A stretch of 64,000 bases of DNA from Variovorax sp. 54 (lineage in GTDB: Bacteria; Pseudomonadota; Gammaproteobacteria; Burkholderiales; Burkholderiaceae_C). A program made the translations under genes and the position numbers. This document shows, piece after piece, positions 19,421-33,660 of this stretch. The stretch is taken from positions 1,984,001-2,048,000 of the forward strand of contig NZ_PEFF01000001.1 of NCBI RefSeq assembly GCF_002754375.1, written 5' to 3'. Numbering within the stretch: position 1 is the first letter of the stretch; the number at the start of each line of letters is the position of its first letter. The notes below the pieces were generated by a model. That model was not told the DNA's origin. It did no database searches and saw nothing but the letters and a program-made list of their open reading frames with translations.

Positions 19421-19684
19421 TCATCGGCCATGGGCCGCCTCTTTCTTCTTCGCAGGTGCCTGCACGCCCGAGGCCCGCGCTTCGGCCCAGACCACGAGCA
19501 GCGTCCACACATGCGTGACGACCCAGAACAGCGCCGTCAGCAGGAAGAACAGCAGGCCGGCATCGGTGTCGGCCGGGGGTGTGGATGCGGGCGCCGCATG
19601 CCCCGGCGGGGCCCAGGCGAGCGCGGCGGCGGCCAGCGCGTGGAAGGCAAAGGTCGGGCGGGAGCGGTGCGTGTCCGGTGTCAT
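19421..19684 (-). CDS. Hypothetical small membrane protein
   Basis: 87 residues: a signal-like N-terminus (TFAFHALAAAALAWAPPGHA), a low-complexity Ala/Pro/Thr stretch, one membrane helix (GLLFFLLTALFWVVTHVWTL) and a basic tail (APAKKKEAAHGR). No family is recognised. It is divergent from the sensor kinase gene that starts at 19852. Confidence 0.5.
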   Translation of the reverse strand: MTPDTHRSRPTFAFHALAAAALAWAPPGHAAPASTPPADTDAGLLFFLLTALFWVVTHVWTLLVVWAEARASGVQAPAKKKEAAHGR

Positions 19685-19851
19685 GGCGCGCATCGTGCGA
19701 TTCGAATCGGGAGAAATGTGGGAGAGGCGCGGCAAGGCGGCCTCTCCCAGATTCCTCCCCAATCCGGCGCCATGATCGGCGGCTTGCCTATGACGTCCCC
19801 GCCCCCGAAACGCATGCCGCAGAATGCGCCCATGCCTCCGCCGCCGAGCCC

Positions 19852-21432
19852 ATGCCGCGCCTGACACTCTCCCGCAAGATGTTCCTGGCGCTGGCCGCCC
19901 TGCTGATCGTGCTGCTGCTCAGCTTCGTGGGCTTTTCGATCGTCGCGCTGCAGCGGGGCCTGGGCGCCTACGTGGCCGAGATCGAGATCCGCCGCATGGA
20001 CTGGCTCTCGCAGCTGCTGCTGAAGCACTACACCGCCAACGGCGACTGGAAGAAGCTGCGCGACAACGACGACGCCTGGCACCGCCTGCAGATGGGCCAG
20101 CTGGCGATGGTGATCGACGGCGCCACCACGCCCGACGACCGGCGATTGCCGCCCTGGTACGAGCGCCGCACGCCGAGCGACAACACGCAGCACACCGAGC
20201 CGTCCTCCGGCATCTCGCCCACCGCCTCGCCCCCGCTGCCGCCGCCGCAGCTCGACCTGCTGCCCCGTCGCTTCCTGATGCCGCCGCCGGGTTTCTTTCC
20301 CGGCCTGTCGGGCCCGCCCGATTCGATCTACCGCCGCCTGGCCCTGCTCGATGCGCAAGGCGCGTGGGTGGTCGGGGCCACCCTCGACCTGGCCACCGCC
20401 GCGCGCCTGCCGATCCGGCGCGGGCGCACCGTCGTGGGCTACCTCGCCCTGGCCCCGGTGCAGGGCCTCGAAAGCGAAGCCGACCGCGCCTTTCTTGCGC
20501 AGCAATCGGGCGTGATCGCGCTCACCGGGCTGTGCGGGCTGGCCTTCGCGCTCGTGCTGTCGTGGCTGCTCGCGCGCCGCTGGTTCAAGCCCATCGATGC
20601 GCTCACGCAGGCCGCGCAAGACGTGGCGCGCGGACGGCTCTCGACGCGCGTCGCGGTCCACGGTTCGGACGAACTCGCGCTGCTGGGCAAGACCTTCAAC
20701 GACATGGCGCAGCGCCTGGACACCGTCGAGGCCTCGCGCCGCGCCTGGCTGGCCGACGCAGCGCACGAGCTGCGCACGCCGCTGGCGGCGATGCGCGCGG
20801 AGATCGAGGCGCTGCAGGACGGCGTGCGCAGCTTCGACGAACGCACCGCGCTGCGCATGCACCGGCAGGTGATTCGCCTCGGCCAGCTGGTCGACGACCT
20901 GCGCAGCAGCATGCGCGAGCCCCAGAGCGACCTGCTGAAAGCGCCGGTGTATCCGCTGTCGCTGCTGAAGGAGGCGCTCGACCACACGCGCGACCGCTTC
21001 ACGCAGCGCGGCATCGCGGTCGATCGCGACGCCATCGACCGCATCGCCGCCTCGGCCCAGCCGGTGATCGACGGCGACGCGCACCGGCTGCACCAGGTCT
21101 TCATGAACCTGCTGGAGAACACGCTGGCCTACACCGATGCCGGCGGCGCGCTGCGCATCGGCGTGACCGTCGAAGGTGCATGGACCGGTCACTGCCTCAC
21201 GCTGGTGTTCGACGACAGCGCACCGGGCGTACCCGAGGACGAAATTCCGCGGCTCTTCGACCGCCTGTTCCGCGGCGAGGCCTCGCGCAGCCGCGCGCTG
21301 GGCGGCTCGGGCCTGGGCCTGTCGATCTGCCGCGCAACCCTCGAAGCGCACGGCGGCAGCATCGAGGCGGCGCCCTCGCCGCTGGGCGGGCTGCGCATGA
21401 CGATCACCCTTCCGCTGGCGGCCTCCGCATGA
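19852..21432 (+). CDS. baeS: Sensor histidine kinase (BaeS-like)
   Basis: 526 residues. A membrane helix near 10-33 is followed by a periplasmic sensor region containing a proline-rich insert (about 120-150) and a second helix near 219-241. HAMP, HisKA with H305 in DAAHELRTPLAAM, and HATPase with GGSGLGLSICRATLEAHGGS then follow. The stop overlaps the start of the response regulator (ATGA at 21429-21432). The partner's close fit to BaeR suggests envelope-stress sensing and control of efflux or chaperone genes (inference). The bamA gene nearby fits an envelope theme. Confidence 0.92.
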   Translation: MPRLTLSRKMFLALAALLIVLLLSFVGFSIVALQRGLGAYVAEIEIRRMDWLSQLLLKHYTANGDWKKLRDNDDAWHRLQMGQLAMVIDGATTPDDRRLPPWYERRTPSDNTQHTEPSSGISPTASPPLPPPQLDLLPRRFLMPPPGFFPGLSGPPDSIYRRLALLDAQGAWVVGATLDLATAARLPIRRGRTVVGYLALAPVQGLESEADRAFLAQQSGVIALTGLCGLAFALVLSWLLARRWFKPIDALTQAAQDVARGRLSTRVAVHGSDELALLGKTFNDMAQRLDTVEASRRAWLADAAHELRTPLAAMRAEIEALQDGVRSFDERTALRMHRQVIRLGQLVDDLRSSMREPQSDLLKAPVYPLSLLKEALDHTRDRFTQRGIAVDRDAIDRIAASAQPVIDGDAHRLHQVFMNLLENTLAYTDAGGALRIGVTVEGAWTGHCLTLVFDDSAPGVPEDEIPRLFDRLFRGEASRSRALGGSGLGLSICRATLEAHGGSIEAAPSPLGGLRMTITLPLAASA

Positions 21433-22133
21433 CACGCATCGTGATCGTCGAGGACGAACTCGACATCGCCTCCGTGGTGCAGGACTACCTGCGCCACGCC
21501 GGCTACGACACCGAACACTTCGCCGACGGGCAGAGCGCGCTCGAACGCATCGTCGCCGCACCGCCCGACCTCACGCTGCTCGACATCATGCTGCCGCGCC
21601 TCGACGGCATCGAGGTGCTGCGCCGCGCGCGCGAGCACACGGCGCACCCGATCATCATGCTCACCGCACGCATCGAAGAGGTCGACCGTCTGCTCGGCCT
21701 GGAGCTGGGCGCCGACGACTACGTGTGCAAGCCCTTCTCGCCGCGCGAGCTGGTGGCGCGCGTGCGCGCCGTGCTGCGCCGCACCGCGCCTGCTTCCGTG
21801 CCGGGACAGCCGACTGCTTCGGACGACGCACCGGGCCTCGTGCTCGACGACGTGCACTGGCGCGCCTCGCTCGACGGCACGCCGCTGAACCTCACGCGCC
21901 GCGAGTTCGGGCTGCTGCAGGTGCTGTCGCGGCACCCGGGCCGCATCTTCTCGCGCGCGCGGCTGCTCGAGCTGGCCTACGACGACACCGTGGACGTGAC
22001 CGAGCGCGCCATCGACAGCCACGTGAAGAACCTGCGCCGCAAGCTCGGCGCGGTGACGCCCGCGCACGACTGGATACGGTCGGTGTATGGCGTCGGCTTT
22101 GCGTGGGAAGCGCCGGCCGACGCGGCGCATTGA
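21429..22133 (+). CDS. baeR: OmpR-family response regulator (BaeR-like)
   Basis: 234 residues. The receiver has an intact acidic pair (VEDELD, E8/D9) and D52 in LLDIMLPRLDG. The stretch ADDYVCKPFSPRELVARV is a BaeR hallmark. The winged-helix output ends ERAIDSHVKNLRRKLGAV and YGVGFAWE. Translationally coupled to the kinase by a 4-base overlap. It and the diverged regulator at 18387 are paralogues. Confidence 0.93.
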   Translation: MTRIVIVEDELDIASVVQDYLRHAGYDTEHFADGQSALERIVAAPPDLTLLDIMLPRLDGIEVLRRAREHTAHPIIMLTARIEEVDRLLGLELGADDYVCKPFSPRELVARVRAVLRRTAPASVPGQPTASDDAPGLVLDDVHWRASLDGTPLNLTRREFGLLQVLSRHPGRIFSRARLLELAYDDTVDVTERAIDSHVKNLRRKLGAVTPAHDWIRSVYGVGFAWEAPADAAH

Positions 22134-22161
22134 ACGCCCTTGTTCCTTGTGGAAGCGGCGC

Positions 22162-22848
22162 TCAGCCGTTCCACGGCGGGCTCGCCACCACCGCCGACGT
22201 CGCGGGCCGCGACAAGCCCAGTGCCCCTTCCAGCATCCGCATGATCGTCTCGCGCGCCTGGTCGAAATCTTCCGGCTCCAGCGCCTGCTTGCCGAGCAGC
22301 ATCCGCATCTGCCAAGCGAAGTCGGCATACGTCTGGGTCATGGCCCAGAGCGTGAAGAGCAGGTGCGGCACCGGCAGCGGGTCGATGTCGCCGCCCGCCA
22401 TCCAACGTTGCAGCACGGCCGCCTCGGCGCGAAAGGCGGGCACCAGCTTGGCCTGGATATCGTCCGCACACTGCGGCGCCTGCGAGATGATTTCCTGCGC
22501 GAACAGGCGCGAACCCGAAGGGTGGTCGTAGGAGAACTTGAGCTTCTGCGTGACGTAGCGCTCCAGCGCCGCGTGCGGATCGAGGTCGGCATCGGCGAGG
22601 CTGTCCAGGTTCGACAGCCATGAATCCAGCACATCGTTGAAGACGCGCCGGTAGAGCGCCGACTTCGAGGGAAAGTAGTACAGCAGGCTCTGCTTGGACA
22701 CCCCCGCATCGGCCGCGATGTCGTCGACCGACACGCCGCCATAGCCGTGCAGCGCAAAGCGCTCCTGCGCGACGGCGAGGATGGCGCTCTCCAGGTTCTG
22801 GCGGCGCGCCTGGCGCTTCACCGCAGGGGGACGTGGCGCGATGCTCAT
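22162..22848 (-). CDS. rutR: TetR family regulator RutR
   Basis: 228 residues. The N-terminal TetR helix-turn-helix reads VSVDDIAADAGVSKQSLLYYFPSKSALY. The C-terminal domain carries RutR features: SRLFAQEIISQAP, PHLLFTLWAMTQTYADFAWQ. RutR binds uracil or thymine and releases its operator. The start codon overlaps the stop of the MocR-like gene (22845-22848), so the two regulators are co-translated. A RutR-type box lies before preT at 24457-24472. Confidence 0.92.
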   Translation of the reverse strand: MSIAPRPPAVKRQARRQNLESAILAVAQERFALHGYGGVSVDDIAADAGVSKQSLLYYFPSKSALYRRVFNDVLDSWLSNLDSLADADLDPHAALERYVTQKLKFSYDHPSGSRLFAQEIISQAPQCADDIQAKLVPAFRAEAAVLQRWMAGGDIDPLPVPHLLFTLWAMTQTYADFAWQMRMLLGKQALEPEDFDQARETIMRMLEGALGLSRPATSAVVASPPWNG

Positions 22849-24287
22849 GGGTGCTTGATCCGCGCCAGGAAGCGCACCAATCGCTCGTCGCCGCACTGCG
22901 TGACGTTGAACCGGAACCACGCGAAGGGCTGCGGCGTGGTGCAGAAGTCCGCGGCGGCGGTGAGCGGCAGGCCCTGCTTGCGGGCTTCCAGCAGCACCGC
23001 ATCGCTCGACGGCCGCGGCTCGCTGCCGGCCGGCCAGCCGGCACAGAGGAAGGGGCCGCCATCGGGCACGCACAGCGCCTGCAGGCCCGCGCCGGTCAGC
23101 AGCGACAGGGTGCGCTCGCCGGCGATCTTCAAGGACGTGTTGAGCCGCTGCAGAAAGCGCGCATGGCCGGCGTCGGCCAGCACTTCGCAGGCCACGCGTT
23201 CCTCGAACTCACTCGGCCCGAGCGTGGTGTGCAGGCAGCGCAGCGCGGGGTCGTCGGTCCAGCGCTGCGGCAACAGCACATGCGCGAGCCGCAGCCGGGC
23301 CGACAACGTGGCCGAGACGCTGCCGACCTGGGCCACGCGCTGCAGGCCGTCCATGGCCGCCAGGCTGGGCGCCTGCAGCGGCGAGAGCCCGCGCCAGGCG
23401 TCCAGCTCGATCACGCGCAGGTCGTGCCGCTCGGCGGCCTGCAGCGCCTGGTGCGCGCCTTGCGGCGTCATGCACACGCCCAGCGGATTGGACACGGCCG
23501 TCGACACGAACAGCAGCCGGCGCCTGCCCTCCGCAGGCAGCAAGGCGGCCTGCTCGTCGAGCGCGGCAATGTCGAGGCAGCCGCCGCGCCGCGGCACTTC
23601 CAGCGTGCCCCGGCCCAGCGTGTGGATCAGCCGGCGCAGCTGGCGCGACGCAGGCGACTCGATCAGCACCGCGTCGCCGGGCGCGGTCCACGCCTGCAAC
23701 AGGCACATCGCGGCGCCGAGGCTGCCGGCGGCGGTCATCACCTGCTGCGCACCGAGTGCGGGCAGCTCGGTGCGATGGCGTGCGGCGATGCGTTCGCGCA
23801 ATCGCGCCAGCCCGAGCCCGGGCCTGGCGCCGTCGTCCCATTCGGGGGTCGCCCGGGCCACGCGGCGCATGGCCTCGCGCACCAGTTCGTCGCCACGGTA
23901 TTCGGCCGGCGGCGGTCGGTCGTGGTCCGCGTGCGCCTCGGCCGCGGGCGGAGTCGCAGCGTCCGGCGCAGGCGCGGGCCGGTGCAGCACGTAGTAGCCG
24001 CTGCCCGGCCGCGAGGCCAGCACCGAGCGTGCACGCAAGGCGCTGTACGACTCGGTGACGGTGAAGGTGCTGATGCCCAGCTTGCCGGCCAGCGCGCGCA
24101 CCGACGGCATCTTGGTGCCGGGCGCCAGGCGCCCGTCGATGACGCGCAATTCGACGCCCACCACGAGGCGCTGCGCCAGCCCGAGGCCGGGCGCGGCTTC
24201 GTCCATGTCGCCCATCAGGCCCTGCATCCAACCGGCACCGGCCGGCGCCGGCTGGCGCAGCGCCGACGCGTTGCTTGAACTCTGCAT
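22845..24287 (-). CDS. MocR-type GntR/aminotransferase regulator lacking the PLP lysine
   Basis: 480 residues. A GntR winged helix-turn-helix spans about 32-100 (LAPGTKMPSVRALAGKLGIS, TFTVTESYSALRARSVL), followed by a fold-type I aminotransferase-like domain (about 155-480). The lysine that should bind PLP, in the usual SKTLxPxLRLG motif, is alanine here (A326, GSVSATLSARLRLAHV). The aspartate and Asn-Pro region survive (ELDAW, VSNPLGVCM). It therefore cannot form the normal internal aldimine. The start at 24287 has an AGGAG site. It is divergent from preT and likely helps control pyrimidine catabolism. Confidence 0.88.
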   Translation of the reverse strand: MQSSSNASALRQPAPAGAGWMQGLMGDMDEAAPGLGLAQRLVVGVELRVIDGRLAPGTKMPSVRALAGKLGISTFTVTESYSALRARSVLASRPGSGYYVLHRPAPAPDAATPPAAEAHADHDRPPPAEYRGDELVREAMRRVARATPEWDDGARPGLGLARLRERIAARHRTELPALGAQQVMTAAGSLGAAMCLLQAWTAPGDAVLIESPASRQLRRLIHTLGRGTLEVPRRGGCLDIAALDEQAALLPAEGRRRLLFVSTAVSNPLGVCMTPQGAHQALQAAERHDLRVIELDAWRGLSPLQAPSLAAMDGLQRVAQVGSVSATLSARLRLAHVLLPQRWTDDPALRCLHTTLGPSEFEERVACEVLADAGHARFLQRLNTSLKIAGERTLSLLTGAGLQALCVPDGGPFLCAGWPAGSEPRPSSDAVLLEARKQGLPLTAAADFCTTPQPFAWFRFNVTQCGDERLVRFLARIKHP

Positions 24288-24456
24288 CACCGGGTCTCCT
24301 TGAGAAACGCATGCGGCCTGTCTGGACAGGGTTTGCCCTGGGCAACTGTGCTGGGGAGTGCACCAAACAGCATGGTCGGCAGCGGCAAACACTTTCTCGT
24401 TCGCTGCGCCAACTGTGTATGGGCGGCACCCCTCGTTTGCTGAATCATCGCGACAT

Positions 24457-24472
24457 TCGACCACTTGGTCAA
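24457..24472. promoter_or_regulatory. RutR-type operator before preT
   Basis: TCGACCACTTGGTCAA differs at one position from the E. coli RutR consensus TTGACCAnnTGGTCAA (C for T at base 2). It lies 69 bases before the preT start and about 170 bases from the divergent regulator start. Repression relieved by uracil or thymine would be expected. Confidence 0.7.
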
Positions 24473-24540
24473 ACTTCATGAGGGCTCGCTCTCTCATGTC
24501 GCACACGGTTACCCCACCACGACCTGGAGCTTGAAAGCCC

Positions 24541-25911
24541 ATGAGCAGCACGATGAATCCCGTCGCGCCCAGCGCGCACATTGCCTCCGATGTGCGCGCC
24601 GGCCGTCTCGACCCCGCGCAGTACGCGAAGAACTTCTGCGACGCCCACCCGCCGCTGAACGTGGTGCAGGCCAACATCGAAGCCGAGCGCTGCTACTACT
24701 GCTTCGACGCGCCCTGCCAGACGGCCTGCCCCACGGGCATCGACATCCCGACCTTCATCCGCCGCATTGCCGACGGCAACCTGCGCGGCGCGGCGCGCAC
24801 CATCCTCGAAGAGAACCCGCTGGGCGGCATGTGCGCCCGCGTCTGCCCCACCGAGGTGCTGTGCGAGCAGGCCTGCGTGCGCAACAGCAACGAGAGCAAG
24901 CCGGTCGAAATCGGCCTGCTGCAGCGCCATGCGACCGATGCCTTCTTCGACGCGCCCGGCGCACCGCTCTTCGTGCGCGCGGCCGACACCGGCCAGCGCA
25001 TTGCCGTCGTCGGCGCGGGCCCGGCCGGCCTGGCCTGTGCGCACCGGCTTGCGGTGCTGGGCCACCAGGTGACGCTGTTCGATGCGCGCCCCAAGCTCGG
25101 CGGCCTGAACGAGTACGGCCTGGCCAGCTACAAGACAGTGGACGGCTTCGCGCAGCGCGAGATCGAGTGGCTGCTGTCGGTCGGTGGCATCGAGGTGCGC
25201 AACAACCAGGCACTGGGCCGCGAGCTGCACCTGGATGCACTCGCCACCGCGTACGACGCCGTGTTCCTGGGCCTCGGCCTGGCCGGCGTGAACACGCTGG
25301 GCCTGGGCGAGCAGACCGGCGTGCGCGATGCGGTGGACTTCATCGCCGAGCTGCGCCAGGCGGCCTCGCCGGCCGACGTGGCCATCGGCCGCCACGTGGT
25401 CGTCATCGGCGGCGGCATGACCGCCGTGGACGCGGCCGTGCAGTCGCGCAAGCTCGGCGCGGAAGACGTGAGCATCGTCTACCGGCGCGGCGCGGAGGCC
25501 ATGGGCGCCTCGGTCGACGAGCAGCGCTGGGCCAAGGAAAACGGCGTGCGCATCATCCACTGGGCCGCGCCCAAGGCCCTGCGCGCCAAGGGCGGCGTGC
25601 TGCGCGGCATCGACTTCGCACGCACCGCGCTGGTCGACGGCAAGCTGGTCGAGACCGGCGAGGCCCTCGCGCTGCAGGCCGACATGGTGCTGTGCGCCAT
25701 CGGCCAGAGCTTTGTCGCGACCGTGCTGGAAGACAGCGGCGTTCGCTTGCAAGGCGGGCGCATCGACACCGATGCCGAATGCCGCAGCTCGCGCCCCAAG
25801 GTCTGGGCCGGCGGCGACGCGCGCTTCGGCGGGCGCGACCTCACGGTCGAGGCGGTGGAAGACGGCAAGCAGGCCGCGCTGTCCATCGACCGCCATCTGC
25901 GCGCCGCCTGA
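24541..25911 (+). CDS. preT: NAD-dependent dihydropyrimidine dehydrogenase, PreT subunit
   Basis: 456 residues. The N-terminal region binds Fe-S clusters (CYYCFDAPCQTACPTGID near residues 51-68; CARVCPTEVLCEQACVR near 98-114). FAD- and NAD-binding folds follow (IAVVGAGPAGLACAHRLA and VVVIGGGMTAVDAAV). With PreA it reduces uracil and thymine to the 5,6-dihydro forms. It is the first gene of the catabolic operon behind a RutR-type box. Confidence 0.95.
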   Translation: MSSTMNPVAPSAHIASDVRAGRLDPAQYAKNFCDAHPPLNVVQANIEAERCYYCFDAPCQTACPTGIDIPTFIRRIADGNLRGAARTILEENPLGGMCARVCPTEVLCEQACVRNSNESKPVEIGLLQRHATDAFFDAPGAPLFVRAADTGQRIAVVGAGPAGLACAHRLAVLGHQVTLFDARPKLGGLNEYGLASYKTVDGFAQREIEWLLSVGGIEVRNNQALGRELHLDALATAYDAVFLGLGLAGVNTLGLGEQTGVRDAVDFIAELRQAASPADVAIGRHVVVIGGGMTAVDAAVQSRKLGAEDVSIVYRRGAEAMGASVDEQRWAKENGVRIIHWAAPKALRAKGGVLRGIDFARTALVDGKLVETGEALALQADMVLCAIGQSFVATVLEDSGVRLQGGRIDTDAECRSSRPKVWAGGDARFGGRDLTVEAVEDGKQAALSIDRHLRAA

Positions 25912-25980
25912 CGCGACGCCGCCCCTCTTCCTTTCTCACCTCTCATCCGAGCGCGCCGCAGCGCGACAGGAGCAATTCAC

Positions 25981-30343
<4,363 letters not shown>

Positions 30344-30361
30344 ATCCCCAAGGAGTCATAC

Positions 30362-31621
30362 ATGAATGCAGCAGTGGACACACAACAGGTGCTGACGATC
30401 AACGGCGAGCGCCTGTGGAACTCGCTGATGGAGCTGGCGCGCATCGGCGCCACGCCCAAGGGCGGCGTGAAGCGGCTGGCGCTGACCGACCTCGACAAGC
30501 AGGGCCGCGACCTCGTGGTGTCGTGGGGCAAGGAAGCGGGCCTGAGCATCACCGTCGACAAGATCGGCAACGTCTTCATGCGCCGCGAAGGCACCCACCC
30601 CGCGCTGCCGCCCATCGTGTCGGGCAGCCACATCGACACGCAGCCCACCGGCGGCAAGTTCGACGGCAACTACGGCGTGCTGTCGGCGCTGGAAGTGGTG
30701 CGCACGCTGAACGACCAGGGCATCCGCACCGAAGCGCCCATCGAGGTCGCGTTCTGGACCAACGAGGAAGGCTCGCGCTTCGTGCCGGTGATGATGGGTT
30801 CGGGCGTCTTCTGCGGCGCCTTCAGCCTCGAACACGCCTATGCGGCAAAGGACACCGAAGGCAAGACGGTGCGCGAAGAGCTGGAACGCATCGGCTACAT
30901 CGGCGACCAGACGCCGGGCGACCACCCCATCGGCGCCTACTTCGAGGCCCACATCGAGCAAGGCCCGGTGCTGGAAGATGCGGACAAGGTCATCGGCGTG
31001 GTGCCCGCGGTGCTCGGCCTCTCGTGGTACGACTGCGTCGTCACCGGCATGGAGGCGCATGCGGGCCCGACGCCCATGCACCTGCGTCGCGACGCGCTGC
31101 AGGTGGCGACGCGGATCATGCAGGAGGTGGTGGCCATCGGGCTGCGCTACCCACCCTACGGGCGCGGCACGGTCGGCATGGTGCAGGTGCACCCGAACAG
31201 CCGCAACGTGATTCCGGGCGAGGTGAAGTTCTCGATCGACCTGCGCAACGTGAGCGGGGAACTGCTCGACCGCATGCACGGCGAGATCCTCTCCTTCGTC
31301 GAGCGCACCGGCCGCGAGACCGGGTTGGGCGTGACGATCGAGCGCGTGTCGTACTTTCCACCCTGCCCGTTTCACCCGGACTGCGTGGACGCGGTGCGCC
31401 GCGCGACCGAACGGCTCGGCTACTCGACCATGGACGTGGTCTCGGGCGCGGGCCACGACGCGATCTATGCCGCGCGGCTCGCGCCGGCCGGCATGATCTT
31501 CGTGCCCTGCAAGGACGGCATCAGCCACAACGAGATCGAGGACGCGCAGCCCGACCACCTGACGGCCGGCTGCAACGTCTTGCTGCACGCGATGCTGGAG
31601 CGCGCGAAGCGCGTCGACTGA
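30362..31621 (+). CDS. Zn-dependent carbamoylase (beta-ureidopropionase type)
   Basis: 419 residues of the M20 hydantoinase/carbamoylase family. Metal-binding GSHIDTQPTGGKFDGNYG and WTNEEGSRF, the dimer-domain histidine in AHAGPTPMHLRRDAL, and the C-terminal SGAGHDAIYAARLAPAGM are all present. It hydrolyses N-carbamoyl-beta-alanine to beta-alanine, CO2 and ammonia, completing the pathway. AAGGAG precedes the start, and dihydropyrimidinase ends 18 bases upstream. Confidence 0.94.
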   Translation: MNAAVDTQQVLTINGERLWNSLMELARIGATPKGGVKRLALTDLDKQGRDLVVSWGKEAGLSITVDKIGNVFMRREGTHPALPPIVSGSHIDTQPTGGKFDGNYGVLSALEVVRTLNDQGIRTEAPIEVAFWTNEEGSRFVPVMMGSGVFCGAFSLEHAYAAKDTEGKTVREELERIGYIGDQTPGDHPIGAYFEAHIEQGPVLEDADKVIGVVPAVLGLSWYDCVVTGMEAHAGPTPMHLRRDALQVATRIMQEVVAIGLRYPPYGRGTVGMVQVHPNSRNVIPGEVKFSIDLRNVSGELLDRMHGEILSFVERTGRETGLGVTIERVSYFPPCPFHPDCVDAVRRATERLGYSTMDVVSGAGHDAIYAARLAPAGMIFVPCKDGISHNEIEDAQPDHLTAGCNVLLHAMLERAKRVD

Positions 31622-31646
31622 CGCGCTCGCGGCGGCGGCGTTGCCG

Positions 31647-32864
31647 TTACTGGTACGCCGCCAGCTCCTGCTTCGCGATCGCGTTGCGGTGCACCTCGTC
31701 GGGACCGTCGGCCACGCGCAGGTGGCGTTCGTAGGCGTAGAAGTGCGTGAGCAGCGTGTCCTGGCTCAGGCCCATCGCGCCGAAGGCCTGCATGGCCCAG
31801 TCGATCACCTTCACGCAGTTGTTGGGCGTGAGCACCTTGATCATCGCGATCTCTTTCGCCGCGACCTTGTTGCCCACGGTGTCCATGCGGTAGGCCGCGT
31901 TGAGCACCATCCAGCGCGACTGCTCGATGAGCATGCGCGACTCGGCAATGCGTTCGCGCCACACGCCCTGTTCCGACAGCGGCTTGTGGAAGGCCACGCG
32001 CGACACGAGGCGCTGGCACATCATCTCCAGCGCGGCTTCGGCCATGCCGATGGCGCGCATGCAGTGGTGGATGCGTCCGGGACCAAGGCGACCTTGCGCA
32101 ATCTCGAAGCCGCGGCCCTCGCCGAGCAGGATGTTCTCGACCGGCACGCGCACGTTGTCGAACACGATCTCGGGGTGGCCGAAGGGCGGGTCGTACATGC
32201 CCAGCAGCTGCATGTCGCGCACGATGGTGATGCCCGGCGTGTTCTTCGGCACGAGCACCATCGACTGCTGCTTGTGGCGGTCGGCGTTGTCGGGGTCGGT
32301 CTTGCCCATCAGCACGAAGATCTCGCAGCGCTCGTTCATGGCGCCGGTGATGTACCACTTGCGCCCGTTGATGACGTACTCGTCGCCTTCGCGGCGGATG
32401 CTGCAGCGGATGTTGGTGGCGTCGCTGGAGGCCACCTCGGGCTCGGTCATGGCGAACGACGAGCGGATCTCGCCGGCCAGCAGCGGCGTGAGCCAGCGCT
32501 CCTGCTGCGCCTTGGTGCCGTAGCGCGCGAGCACTTCCATGTTGCCGGTGTCGGGCGCGGAGCAGTTGAAGATTTCTGCGCTCCAGTAGCGCCGGCCCAT
32601 GATCTCGCACAGCGGCGCGTACTCGACGTTGGTGAGGCCGGGGCCGTGTTCGGCTTCGGGCAGGAACAGGTTCCACAGGCCGCGCTCGCGCGCCTTGGCC
32701 TTGAGGCCGGCCATCATCGGCAGCTCGGCGTAGGGCCGGCCGGCGCGGGCGTTGGCGGCCAGCTCTTCCTCGCGGCGCTTCTCGTTCGGGTAGACGTGCT
32801 CGTCCATGAACTGGAGCAGCTCGGCGCGCAGCGCGAGCACCCGGGGCGTGAATTCGAATTGCAT
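31647..32864 (-). CDS. Acyl-CoA dehydrogenase family protein
   Basis: 405 residues of the ACAD fold: an N-terminal helical domain, a middle strand domain with [17 protein letters not shown], and a C-terminal helical domain ending [20 protein letters not shown] and [19 protein letters not shown]-dependent alpha,beta-dehydrogenation of an acyl-CoA is expected; chain length is unknown. The start at 32864 has AAGGACGAG upstream. It is convergent with the pyrimidine operon and not obviously related to it. Confidence 0.93.
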   Translation of the reverse strand: MQFEFTPRVLALRAELLQFMDEHVYPNEKRREEELAANARAGRPYAELPMMAGLKAKARERGLWNLFLPEAEHGPGLTNVEYAPLCEIMGRRYWSAEIFNCSAPDTGNMEVLARYGTKAQQERWLTPLLAGEIRSSFAMTEPEVASSDATNIRCSIRREGDEYVINGRKWYITGAMNERCEIFVLMGKTDPDNADRHKQQSMVLVPKNTPGITIVRDMQLLGMYDPPFGHPEIVFDNVRVPVENILLGEGRGFEIAQGRLGPGRIHHCMRAIGMAEAALEMMCQRLVSRVAFHKPLSEQGVWRERIAESRMLIEQSRWMVLNAAYRMDTVGNKVAAKEIAMIKVLTPNNCVKVIDWAMQAFGAMGLSQDTLLTHFYAYERHLRVADGPDEVHRNAIAKQELAAYQ

Positions 32865-32962
32865 GTCGTCTCGTCCTTCTTCCAATGTGCGGTCGAAGAT
32901 ACGTCGCGATGCGGATCGGGACGGTCGTTCGCGCGACAGCACGAACGCCGCCCCTGCGCGAA

Positions 32963-33559
32963 TCAACGGGGCGTGGGCAGCGCCGTCGCGAGCGCGCCCA
33001 GCGCCGCCACCACCTTCTGCACCGACTGCGCGGCGCGCGCGTCCTTCAGTGCGCCGTCGGCATCGAAGGCCTCGTTCGCACGCCCGAGCGCGAACTGCTG
33101 CGGCGCCACCAGCATCGCGAAGGCCATCTGCAGGTACTGGCGCAGGAAGTTCATCGAGCGCAGCGCGCCCAGCGGCCCGGGCGAAGCCGACAGCAGCGCG
33201 GCCGGCTTGTTGGCCGTGGCGGCCAGCCCGCCCGCGTGGCCGTCGCCCGGCGGAATGCGCGAGAGCCAGCTGAAGGCGTTGATGACCAGCGGCGTGGGAA
33301 AGCCGTTGTACTCGGGCGTGACGATCAGCACGCCGTCGCTCGCCGCAATGGCGCGCCGCAGTTCGAGCGCCCCCGCCGGCACGCCCGAGGCGGCCTCGAG
33401 GTCGCCGTCGTACACGGGCAGCGCGAGCGCGCGCAGGTCCATCTCGGTCACCTGCAGGCCTGCCGCACGCGCGGTGGCGGCGGCCACGGCCGCCAGCTGG
33501 CGGTTGAGCGAACCGTCGCGAGCGCTGCCGGGAATGATCAGGATGCGGGGACTGTCCAT
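32963..33559 (-). CDS. NADPH-dependent FMN reductase
   Basis: 198 residues of the flavodoxin-like NADPH:FMN reductase family. The phosphate-binding loop [16 protein letters not shown] is at the N-terminus, and the flavin-ring segment is [20 protein letters not shown]. The likely role is supply of reduced flavin or quinone/azo reduction. AAGGAG sits before the ATG at 33559. The acyl-CoA dehydrogenase gene follows on the same strand after about 100 bases. Confidence 0.93.
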   Translation of the reverse strand: MDSPRILIIPGSARDGSLNRQLAAVAAATARAAGLQVTEMDLRALALPVYDGDLEAASGVPAGALELRRAIAASDGVLIVTPEYNGFPTPLVINAFSWLSRIPPGDGHAGGLAATANKPAALLSASPGPLGALRSMNFLRQYLQMAFAMLVAPQQFALGRANEAFDADGALKDARAAQSVQKVVAALGALATALPTPR

Positions 33560-33660
33560 GCGAGGCTCCTTGCCGTGCGTTGAATTGGGAACGCCGCGCC
33601 GCACGTTTCGCGTGCGGCGCGGCGTTCGTCAGTGTCGCATCGAGGATGCGATCCGGTGTG

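Noticed and set aside
24429..24441. Possible sigma54 promoter (GGCAC...TTTGC) before preT
   Set aside because: The GG and GC elements are 12 bases apart, not the required 10.
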